DNA of 22,642 nt from Fimenecus sp045632525 (GTDB lineage Bacteria; Bacillota; Clostridia; Oscillospirales; Acutalibacteraceae): the NCBI GenBank assembly GCA_045632525.1, contig JAZQWV010000051.1, positions 1 through 22,642 on the forward strand, read 5' to 3'. Below the pieces are notes generated by a model. The model had not been told where the DNA came from and did no database searches. It was given only the letters and a program-made list of their open reading frames with translations. Positions 8,226-14,598 of this stretch are shown one piece after another. A program made the translations under genes and the position numbers. The stretch's first letter is position 1. Each line of letters starts with the position of its first letter.

Positions 8226-9326
8226 ATGAAAAAAGTTTTATTTGTTTTTATAGTTGTTTTTGTGTGTTTATCATCTTTTAGTTTTCAGTGCAATGCAACT
8301 GATTTTCAAGAAGAATCTAACGAACTTTGGGAGTCTTTAGATGACCAAACAAAAGAATATCTTGATGAACTGGGCGTTGATGAAGTATCGATAAACGAGT
8401 TGTATGAGATTACACCATTGCGAGCGGTAAAGTTTTTAATTAAAACGGTAATTACAACAAGTAGTGATATTGTTAAAAAAGTTATTTTAATTGTAGTTGT
8501 TTTAATTATTACATCAATAATAGTATCGTTTGTTAGTAATTCAAATTCAGTAATTCAGATAGTCCATTTTGTTTCTGCGTTGACAATTATATCTATTGTT
8601 ATTGTTTCGTTTGTAAGAATTTTAAACGATGCAGTAGCAGCAGTTAAAACAACTTGTATTTTTGTAGATTCATATTTGCCGATTATGTGTGCTGCAATTA
8701 TTGCTACACGAAATCCAGCAATGGCTTTTACATATAATTCTTTCACAGTTTTTTTATCAGCTGTGATTACAACAATAGCTGATAAAATGTTAGTACCTGT
8801 TATCAGTAGCTTGTTATCATTTAATATTTTGTCATCTTTTTCGTTAGAAAATTACAGAACAAGAATTATAAAAACAATAAAGAGATTATTAATTATTATC
8901 CTTTCACTGTTCTCAACGATTTTTACTGGTCTCTTAACAACACAAAGTATTCTTGCAAGTTCATCAGATAGCGTAATGCTTAAAGGCATAAGGTTTATTT
9001 CAGGTGCGTTTATTCCAATTGTTGGTGGAGGTGTAGGCGATGCGTTATCGTCTGTGTTCAGTAGTTTCTTAATAATGAAAAATTCTTTTGGTGTTTTTAT
9101 TATCATTGCAATAATACTTATCAATTTGCCTGTAATAATTGAATTGCTTATATGGTATTTTGTTTTGAATTTTTGCTCAATAGTATCATCAATGTTGAAT
9201 ATTGATAATACAACAGAAATATTAGATAGCTTGACATCTATTATTTCTTTGCTAAACATTATTGTGTTTTTCATTACTTTTACTTTGGTAATTTCAACAG
9301 GTGTTATTTTAATAATGAGAGGTTAA
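8226..9326 (+). CDS. spoIIIAE: Stage III sporulation protein AE
   Basis: SpoIIIAE is the largest polytopic membrane component of the SpoIIIA complex, with 366 residues here. An N-terminal signal sequence (about 1-24, ending near QCNA) is followed by an acidic extracytoplasmic segment and then about seven or eight hydrophobic helices. Family landmarks include DSYLPIMCAAI (148-158), the glycine-rich SGAFIPIVGGGVGDALSS (259-276) and a C-terminal ISTGVILIMRG. The gene starts directly after the spoIIIAD stop. It is notably rich in T and A, as expected for a long hydrophobic protein in a low-GC genome. The identification is secure from position and the glycine-rich motif. Confidence 0.95.
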   Translation: MKKVLFVFIVVFVCLSSFSFQCNATDFQEESNELWESLDDQTKEYLDELGVDEVSINELYEITPLRAVKFLIKTVITTSSDIVKKVILIVVVLIITSIIVSFVSNSNSVIQIVHFVSALTIISIVIVSFVRILNDAVAAVKTTCIFVDSYLPIMCAAIIATRNPAMAFTYNSFTVFLSAVITTIADKMLVPVISSLLSFNILSSFSLENYRTRIIKTIKRLLIIILSLFSTIFTGLLTTQSILASSSDSVMLKGIRFISGAFIPIVGGGVGDALSSVFSSFLIMKNSFGVFIIIAIILINLPVIIELLIWYFVLNFCSIVSSMLNIDNTTEILDSLTSIISLLNIIVFFITFTLVISTGVILIMRG

Positions 9327-9327
9327 A

Positions 9328-9753
9328 ATGGATGCAATCAAACAATGGATTTTGTCTCTATGTGGCGCAACTGCTATAACTGGTGTTTTTCAAGTTTTTT
9401 TATCTAACACAAATTTTAAGAAAGTAATCAACACATTTATATCAATTTTTGTTTTGTTCTATACAATAATTCCGTTGTCAAATATTAAAAGCGTTAATAT
9501 GAATTTCGATTTTGAAAATCTTGAATTGAATGAGTTTTCTGAAGAAAATTATGAGCAAGTTATCATAACTACAATTAAAAGCATTTGCAAAGATTATGGC
9601 GTTGAAGTAATTTCAGTTGACATTGATTCATATATTAATGATGATTGTTTAGTAGTAGATGAAATAGAAGTAGAGACCGACACACCGACTAAGTCCGAAG
9701 AAATCGAAGCTATTTTAAAAAATGAGTTTGGATTTGAGGTGAGTGTAAATTGA
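9328..9753 (+). CDS. spoIIIAF: Stage III sporulation protein AF
   Basis: The 141-residue protein has two N-terminal membrane helices (about 12-27 and 32-52) and a soluble C-terminal domain. That domain ends with KSEEIEAILKNEFGFEV, the family-typical ring-building-motif-like region. SpoIIIAF is part of the mother-cell side of the feeding channel. Only one base separates it from spoIIIAE, and its stop overlaps the spoIIIAG start. Confidence 0.92.
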   Translation: MDAIKQWILSLCGATAITGVFQVFLSNTNFKKVINTFISIFVLFYTIIPLSNIKSVNMNFDFENLELNEFSEENYEQVIITTIKSICKDYGVEVISVDIDSYINDDCLVVDEIEVETDTPTKSEEIEAILKNEFGFEVSVN

Positions 9754-10301
9754 AAAATGAAGCAATAAAAGAAAAAGTATATGACTTTATAAAAAAAGAT
9801 AAAAAGATATTAATATTTATATTAGTTGGTTTTATGGGTGTTTTTTTAATAGCAATTTCCGAAATTAATGTTGATGATTCTATAGATAAAGATAAGAAAC
9901 AAACGCAGAATATGGACTCGTATGAGTATTGTGATTATCTTGAAACTAGAGTTGAAGATATTGTAAGTTCAATAGATGGTGCAGGGGATGTAAGGGTTAT
10001 GATAACGCTTGCTGAAACCACAGAATATGTGTATGCACAGAATCAAAATGGAACAAAAAAATCTAATAAAGATTCAGAAAATTCTGATAATAAAAGCAAT
10101 TTTGTGATAATCGAAAAAGATAATAATGATTCGGGATTGCTAATTAAAACTTTTGAACCAAAAATTAGAGGAGTTGCTGTTGTCTGTGATGGTGGTGATA
10201 ATCCATCTGTTCAGCAGCAGATATACTCAACTGTGAGTGCAGTTCTTAATGTGAGCACAGCAAGAATTTCAATATCAAAATTAACATCTGAAAAGGAGTA
10301 A
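9750..10301 (+). CDS. spoIIIAG: Stage III sporulation protein AG (channel ring protein)
   Basis: SpoIIIAG forms a large oligomeric ring in the intermembrane space between mother cell and forespore. The 183-residue protein has one membrane helix (about 19-37). A soluble ring-building-motif domain follows, with conserved GAGDVRVMITLAETTEYVYA (about 78-97) and a C-terminal repeat of the fold (IRGVAVVCDGGDNPSVQQ). The linker between them is Asn/Ser/Lys rich. The start is TTG at 9750, overlapping the spoIIIAF stop (TTGA). A good GAGGTGAG ribosome-binding site at 9736-9743 supports it; the nearby ATG at 9757 is out of frame. Confidence 0.93.
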   Translation: MKNEAIKEKVYDFIKKDKKILIFILVGFMGVFLIAISEINVDDSIDKDKKQTQNMDSYEYCDYLETRVEDIVSSIDGAGDVRVMITLAETTEYVYAQNQNGTKKSNKDSENSDNKSNFVIIEKDNNDSGLLIKTFEPKIRGVAVVCDGGDNPSVQQQIYSTVSAVLNVSTARISISKLTSEKE

Positions 10302-10305
10302 ATTT

Positions 10306-10836
10306 ATGAAAAGTAAAATTATCAGCAGAAAGCATATTTTAGCATTTACATTAACATGCTCTTTGGCTCTTGCCGTGTTTGTGAATTGGTATTATACCAA
10401 GCCTGATAGCTTGCAAAATCTAGAACAAGAAGTGACAGATAATATAAGTCTCGGCGATGCACAATTGGTGAATGGAACATCTATATCGGAAAATTATTTC
10501 GAAAATGCTCGTCTTAATCGGACAAAAGCCCATGATAGTGCAAAAGAATCTTTGCAAACAATTATCAGTGATTCTGCAAGTGATGAAGACACAAAAGCAT
10601 CTTCCCGAGATAAACTTACTAATCTATCTGAATTCATAAAGCTTGAAGCGGATTGTGAAAATTTAATCACCGCACAAACTTCTCAAGAGTGTTTAGTAAC
10701 AATTGATTTTGATTCAGCTGAGGTGATTGTGCCGAAAGGAACAATTGATGATAAGATGCTTATAAAAATTAAGGATATAATTCTTGCAAAAGCTAAAGTT
10801 AAAGCCGAAAATATTACCATAATAGAACTTAAATAA
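10306..10836 (+). CDS. spoIIIAH: Stage III sporulation protein AH (channel ring protein, SpoIIQ partner)
   Basis: SpoIIIAH is the mother-cell ring protein with a YscJ/FliF-like domain; in B. subtilis it binds SpoIIQ from the forespore. The 176-residue protein has an N-terminal anchor (about 10-26) followed by VNWYYTKP, a typical SpoIIIAH junction. Next are a charged helical region (NRTKAHDSAKESLQTII) and the ring-forming domain, ending in ECLVTIDFDSAEVIVPKG and IKVKAENITIIE-type strands. An AAGGAG ribosome-binding site precedes the ATG. It is the last gene of the operon. The sigma-A promoter for nusB begins 16 nt after its stop, and no separate terminator is seen before that promoter. Confidence 0.92.
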   Translation: MKSKIISRKHILAFTLTCSLALAVFVNWYYTKPDSLQNLEQEVTDNISLGDAQLVNGTSISENYFENARLNRTKAHDSAKESLQTIISDSASDEDTKASSRDKLTNLSEFIKLEADCENLITAQTSQECLVTIDFDSAEVIVPKGTIDDKMLIKIKDIILAKAKVKAENITIIELK

Positions 10837-10851
10837 TATTTGTAATTACTA

Positions 10852-10880
10852 TTGAAATTTAGCGGATAAAATGATAAAAT
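10852..10880 (+). promoter_or_regulatory. Sigma-A promoter upstream of nusB
   Basis: TTGAAA (10852-10857) and TAAAAT (10875-10880) are separated by 17 nt. A TG one base before the -10 box (10872-10873) adds the extended -10 feature. Transcription would start near 10887, giving a leader of about 88 nt before the nusB ATG. The promoter should drive the whole nusB-recN gene string. Confidence 0.8.
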
Positions 10881-10910
10881 ATACATAAATTATATGTATA
10901 TACATTCGAA

Positions 10911-10960
10911 CCGCAGAAAATTTAGAACGCTCCCTGTTTTCTGACGGGGAGCGTTTATTA
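10911..10960 (+). promoter_or_regulatory. Candidate transcription attenuator in the nusB leader
   Basis: Two hairpins compete for the same RNA. Hairpin 1 pairs CCGCAGAAAA (10911-10920) with TTTTCTGACGG (10937-10947), giving 10 base pairs with one bulged A and a 16-nt loop. Hairpin 2 pairs AACGCTCCC (10926-10934) with GGGAGCGTT (10947-10955), giving 9 base pairs with a 12-nt loop, and is followed by a U-rich run (TTTATTATTTT). The 5' arm of hairpin 2 lies in the loop of hairpin 1 and the 3' arm of hairpin 1 lies in the loop of hairpin 2. With no linker between the two 3' arms, both cannot form fully. This is the antiterminator/terminator layout of an attenuator. It is downstream of the nusB promoter and upstream of the GGAGG site at 10965. 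The effector is unknown. Hairpin 2 alone could simply terminate spoIIIA readthrough. Confidence 0.55.
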
Positions 10961-10974
10961 TTTTGGAGGCTATT

Positions 10975-11379
10975 ATGACAAGAAAAGAAGAAAGAGAACT
11001 TGCTTTTACTCTGATTTTTGAAAAGATTTTCAACGACGAACTTTCAATACAAGAAATTGTTGAAAATGCAGTTGAGGCTCGTCTTATTGAAGAAAATACT
11101 TTTGCTTTTTCAGTTGCGCAACTTACATACGAAAATTGTGAAGAAATTGATAGATTAATCAATGAAAATTCAGTTGGTTGGCGCGTTGAAAGATTGCCAA
11201 AGGTTTCTCTTGCTATTTTAAGACTTGCCCTTTGCGAAATTCTTTATGTACCATCAGTTCCAACAGGAGTTTCAATTAATGAAGCTGTTGAACTTGCAAA
11301 GAAATTTGCAACACAAGAAGACGCATCATTTATCAATGGTATTCTTGGCAAATACGTGCGAGAGAATGAAGAAAAATGA
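10975..11379 (+). CDS. nusB: Transcription antitermination protein NusB
   Basis: NusB binds boxA RNA with NusE (ribosomal protein S10) and keeps RNA polymerase processive on rRNA operons. The 134-residue protein has the all-helical NusB fold: N-terminal TRKEERELAFTLIFEK, central LINENSVGWRVERLPKVSLAILRLALCEI and the C-terminal signature SINEAVELAKKFATQEDASFINGILG. ATG 10975 is chosen over the in-frame TTG at 10963 because the strong GGAGG site (10965-10969) lies between them at correct spacing for the ATG. It is the first gene of the nusB-recN string, and its stop overlaps the next start (ATGA). Confidence 0.97.
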   Translation: MTRKEERELAFTLIFEKIFNDELSIQEIVENAVEARLIEENTFAFSVAQLTYENCEEIDRLINENSVGWRVERLPKVSLAILRLALCEILYVPSVPTGVSINEAVELAKKFATQEDASFINGILGKYVRENEEK

Positions 11380-12314
11380 GTTATTATCTTGGAATAGATA
11401 CAAGTAATTATACAACATCAGTTGCGTTGTATAATGATGAAGACAACTCTGTCGTTAACCTTAAACAACTCTTACCTGTAAAAGGTGGTGAAAAGGGAAT
11501 TAGACAGAGCGACGCCGTCTTTCATCATACTGTTCAATTACCTCAACTCATAAAAAGTGCTTTTAATGGTAAAAAGATTAAAATCGAAGGCGTTGGTGTT
11601 TCAACAAAACCTTGTAATGTTGACAATTCATATATGCCATGTTTTTTAACAGGTGTATCTGTAGCAACGGCTATTGCATCTGCTTTAAATGTACCAATGT
11701 ATGAGTTTTCTCATCAAGATGGTCATATCGTTGCGGCACTTTATTCATCAGAAAAACTTGATTTGATAAATGAAAGATTCATTGCTTTTCATGTGTCAGG
11801 TGGAACATCACAGGCACTTTTTGTTGAGCCTGATGACAAATATTTTAAGACCACTTTGATATCAGATTCTCTTGACCTTAAGGCTGGTCAAGCTGTTGAT
11901 AGAGTTGGCGTGATGTTAGGTCTTAACTTTCCTTGCGGACCTGAACTTGAAAAATTAGCATTACAAAGTAGTGCAGAATATAAAAAAATTAAAGTTTTTC
12001 GCCGTGATGGCTGTTTTAGCCTTTCAGGTGTTGAGAATAAATGTAAAAAGATGTTTGATGATGGCGAAAATCCAGCGGATATTGCTCTTTATTGTTTAAA
12101 TTATATTCACTCTGCTCTTGAAGATAGTGTTATTGAAATTGTTGATACTTATGGCTCTTTATCGATAGTTTTTTCTGGTGGAGTAATGTCTAATACAATT
12201 ATTAAAAATAGACTTAAAGAAAGATTTGATGCATATTTTGCTGAACCACAGTATTCGTCGGATAATGCTTGTGGGATTGCAATTTTAGCTTCAATTTGTG
12301 ACAAAAAGGAATAG
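11376..12314 (+). CDS. TsaD/Kae1-like (peptidase M22 family) protein, paralogue
   Basis: The 312-residue protein has the ASKHA-type fold of TsaD, the enzyme subunit that makes t6A in tRNA. Landmarks in order: GIDTSNYTTSVAL (6-18), a metal-ligand-like H113-QDG-H117 (TsaD has HxEGH), HVSGGTSQ (139-146), AGQAVDRVGVMLGLNFPCGPELEKL (170-194, with D175), an FSLSG motif (214-218), FSGGVMSN (266-273) and the SSDNACGIA end motif with D296. These match the nucleotide- and metal-binding positions of TsaD. Overall, however, the sequence is divergent and lacks the usual TsaD length and N-terminal wording. A bona fide tsaD beside tsaB/tsaE is expected elsewhere, so the symbol is withheld. It overlaps nusB by 4 nt and occupies the position that folD holds in B. 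subtilis. Its substrate is unknown. Confidence 0.8.
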   Translation: MSYYLGIDTSNYTTSVALYNDEDNSVVNLKQLLPVKGGEKGIRQSDAVFHHTVQLPQLIKSAFNGKKIKIEGVGVSTKPCNVDNSYMPCFLTGVSVATAIASALNVPMYEFSHQDGHIVAALYSSEKLDLINERFIAFHVSGGTSQALFVEPDDKYFKTTLISDSLDLKAGQAVDRVGVMLGLNFPCGPELEKLALQSSAEYKKIKVFRRDGCFSLSGVENKCKKMFDDGENPADIALYCLNYIHSALEDSVIEIVDTYGSLSIVFSGGVMSNTIIKNRLKERFDAYFAEPQYSSDNACGIAILASICDKKE

Positions 12315-12318
12315 TGTT

Positions 12319-13524
12319 ATGCAAACACCGTTAGTTCTTACTGTTTCACAATTAAATATCTATGCAAAATCTGTTATAGACCAAGATGCACACCTAAATA
12401 ATGTGTTCGTTTCTGGTGAAATTTCAAATTTTGTTGACCATTATCGAAGCGGTCATCTTTATATGAGTATTAAAGATAATTCTGCTTCAATAAAAGCGGT
12501 TATGTTTGCGGGTAATGCGTCAAAATTGAAATTTAAACCTGAAAATGGTATGTCTGTTATTATTCGTGGCAGAGTTTCAATTTATGAGCGCGATGGTCAA
12601 TATCAGTTATATATTGATGATATGCAACCAGATGGCATTGGCTCTTTAAGTCTTGCTTTTGAACAGTTAAAAGAAAAACTTGCAAAAGAAGGAATGTTCT
12701 GTCAAGACCATAAAAAGCCAATTCCTCAAATTCCTTCAAGAATTGGTGTTGTTTCATCACCAACAGGTGCTGCAGTACAAGATGTACTAAATGTGCTTGG
12801 AAGACGTTTCCCGTTAGCTGAAGTTATTTTTGCAGGCGTTAAAGTTCAAGGAGATGGTTCTGCTGAACAGGTTTGCAGAGCTATTGAAGAAATGAACCGA
12901 TTAAATGTTGTCGATGTAATTATTATTGCTCGTGGCGGTGGTTCTGCAGAAGATTTATGGGAATTCAACAATGAGAAGCTAGCATACACAATTTATAATT
13001 CTCAAATTCCAATTATTTCTGGTGTAGGTCATGAAACTGATTTTACTATTTGTGATTTTGTCGCTGATTTGCGAGCACCAACACCATCAGCAGCTGCTGA
13101 ATTAGCTGTGCCCGATGCTAATCAACAGTATTTTTATATATCGTCTTTGAAGAATTCAATTGATTCGCTTATTAATGAAAAACTTTTTGATTATGAAAGT
13201 GATTTTGCAAAGATATGTGAATCAGATGTTTTAACTAATCCAAATTCAATTATTGATAATTGTGAAAATTATCTTGATTCTTTGGTTGGGTTGATAAATG
13301 AAAATCTTAATTTGAAAATTGATGATTTTTCAAATAAGTTTAGTATTTTATGTTCTTCACTTGATAATCTTAGTCCATTGAAAGTATTGGCACGTGGTTA
13401 TTCAATGGTTAAGAAAAATGATAGTGTTATTTCATCAGTTGAAGATATTAAGAATAATGATGAAATAGAAATAGAATTTAGCAATGGCTCTGCAAAAGCG
13501 CAAATTATAGAGGTGTTAAAATGA
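12319..13524 (+). CDS. xseA: Exodeoxyribonuclease VII large subunit
   Basis: XseA is the catalytic subunit of exonuclease VII, which degrades single-stranded DNA from either end. The 401-residue protein has an N-terminal OB fold (about 5-105, with SGHLYMSIKD at 44-53). The catalytic core carries RIGVVSSPTGAAVQD (141-155), IIARGGGSAEDLWEFN (202-217), GVGHETDFTICDFVADLRAPTPSAAAE (235-261), and a long coiled-coil tail (about 265-365) where XseB binds. It ends in LARGYSMV and a short beta domain. ATG 12319 is preferred to the in-frame GTG at 12298 because AAAGGA sits 8 nt before the ATG and the GTG would start inside the preceding gene. It overlaps xseB by 4 nt. Confidence 0.97.
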   Translation: MQTPLVLTVSQLNIYAKSVIDQDAHLNNVFVSGEISNFVDHYRSGHLYMSIKDNSASIKAVMFAGNASKLKFKPENGMSVIIRGRVSIYERDGQYQLYIDDMQPDGIGSLSLAFEQLKEKLAKEGMFCQDHKKPIPQIPSRIGVVSSPTGAAVQDVLNVLGRRFPLAEVIFAGVKVQGDGSAEQVCRAIEEMNRLNVVDVIIIARGGGSAEDLWEFNNEKLAYTIYNSQIPIISGVGHETDFTICDFVADLRAPTPSAAAELAVPDANQQYFYISSLKNSIDSLINEKLFDYESDFAKICESDVLTNPNSIIDNCENYLDSLVGLINENLNLKIDDFSNKFSILCSSLDNLSPLKVLARGYSMVKKNDSVISSVEDIKNNDEIEIEFSNGSAKAQIIEVLK

Positions 13525-13715
13525 ATATAACATATGAACAGGCAATAAAAAGACTTGAAGAAATTGTTGCAAGTCTTGAAGAAGGAACTCTTTCACTTGA
13601 AGAATCATTAAAATTATATGAAGAGGGTGCAAAACTTTCAGAATTTTGCCATAAAGCTTTGAAAGAAGCACGACAGAAAATCATTGCACTTAATGAGGTT
13701 TCAGAAAATGATTGA
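13521..13715 (+). CDS. xseB: Exodeoxyribonuclease VII small subunit
   Basis: XseB is the small helical subunit that coats the XseA tail. At 64 residues it is of usual length and carries the family signature: YEQAIKRLEEIVASLEEG (5-22), LSLEESLKLYEEGAKL (24-39) and a second helix to the end. The start overlaps the xseA stop (ATGA) with an upstream GAGGTG. The end overlaps ispA by 8 nt. Confidence 0.97.
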   Translation: MNITYEQAIKRLEEIVASLEEGTLSLEESLKLYEEGAKLSEFCHKALKEARQKIIALNEVSEND

Positions 13716-14583
13716 TTTAAATAATTATATTAAAAATCAAGCCAAAAAGATTGACAGCAGACTTGAATATCATTTGAATTTACTTAATAAATCAGTTGTT
13801 ACTGATGCTATGACGTATAGTGTAAAAAATGGTGGCAAGCGAATAAGACCATTTTTAGCACTTGAATTTGCAAAGGCTTGTGGTGGTGATATTGATGCTG
13901 CACTTGACTTTGGTTGTGCAATTGAAATGATACACACATATTCGCTCATTCACGACGATTTGCCTTGTATGGACAATGATGATGTGCGTCGTGGCAAGCC
14001 ATCTTGTCATATTGCATTTGGAGAAGACAATGCGCTTTTAGCGGGAGATGCTTTGCTGACTTATGCGTTTAAACTAATTACACTTGCAACAAATCTTCCG
14101 GCTGAAAATGTAATTAACGCTGTTAGATATCTTTCAGAATCCGCAAATGGTATGATTGACGGACAAGTTTTGGATTTGCAATTTGAAAAAACAAAACCAA
14201 CTATTGACGAGGTATTGGCAATGTACAAGTTGAAAACTGGGTGCCTATTGATTGCATCTTGTCAGTTGGGTTGTCTTTCATCTGCAAAATGGTCAGAAGA
14301 AATCAATAGCGCTGCTCATGAATATGCCGTTAACTTAGGACTTGCTTTTCAGATTATGGATGATATTCTCGATATTACAAGTGATGTAGCAACACTTGGA
14401 AAGCCAGTAGGCAGTGACGAAAAGAATGATAAATCAACCATTGTAAAATTCTATGGTTTAGAAAAGGCAAAAGAGATGGTTGATGAATACACACAAAAAG
14501 CCATTAATTCATTAAGTGTAATTGACGGCGATACGAGTGTGCTTAAAGAATTTGCACTTTATATGGCAAACAGAACATATTGA
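13708..14583 (+). CDS. ispA: Polyprenyl (farnesyl/geranyl) diphosphate synthase
   Basis: This enzyme condenses isopentenyl diphosphate with allylic diphosphates to give C15 (or C10/C20) chains that feed undecaprenyl phosphate and quinone synthesis. The 291-residue protein carries KNGGKRIRP (40-48) and the first Asp-rich motif DDLPCMD (83-89). These are followed by RRGKPSCH, GMIDGQVLDLQ, YKLKTGCL, the second Asp-rich motif DDILD (218-222) and the closing GSDEKNDKSTIV. The two-residue insertion in the first motif (DDxxxxD) is typical of bacterial type II farnesyl diphosphate synthases. Chain length cannot be fixed from sequence alone. ATG 13708 has GAGG 9 nt upstream; another in-frame ATG at 13693 is possible but lacks a good site. 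It lies directly before dxs, another isoprenoid gene. Confidence 0.92.
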   Translation: MIDLNNYIKNQAKKIDSRLEYHLNLLNKSVVTDAMTYSVKNGGKRIRPFLALEFAKACGGDIDAALDFGCAIEMIHTYSLIHDDLPCMDNDDVRRGKPSCHIAFGEDNALLAGDALLTYAFKLITLATNLPAENVINAVRYLSESANGMIDGQVLDLQFEKTKPTIDEVLAMYKLKTGCLLIASCQLGCLSSAKWSEEINSAAHEYAVNLGLAFQIMDDILDITSDVATLGKPVGSDEKNDKSTIVKFYGLEKAKEMVDEYTQKAINSLSVIDGDTSVLKEFALYMANRTY

Positions 14584-14598
14584 TTGGAGTTAATTGTT

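Noticed and set aside
8852..9274. 140-residue open frame on the minus strand inside spoIIIAE
   Set aside because: It is antisense to conserved SpoIIIAE coding sequence and consists of low-complexity Ile/Lys/Asn residues typical of shadow frames in AT-rich DNA.
10911..10955. An H-type pseudoknot or preQ1-like riboswitch in the nusB leader
   Set aside because: The two stems would leave no linker across a 10-bp helix, so a full pseudoknot is not feasible. The sequence does not match the preQ1 consensus. Competing hairpins fit better.
10963..10975. TTG 10963 as the start of nusB (and similarly GTG 12298 for xseA, TTG 13684 for ispA, TTG 18122 for argR, TTG 20545 for tyrS)
   Set aside because: In each case the extra codons cover the ribosome-binding site or the end of the preceding gene, and the later start has a properly spaced site and the family-typical N-terminus.
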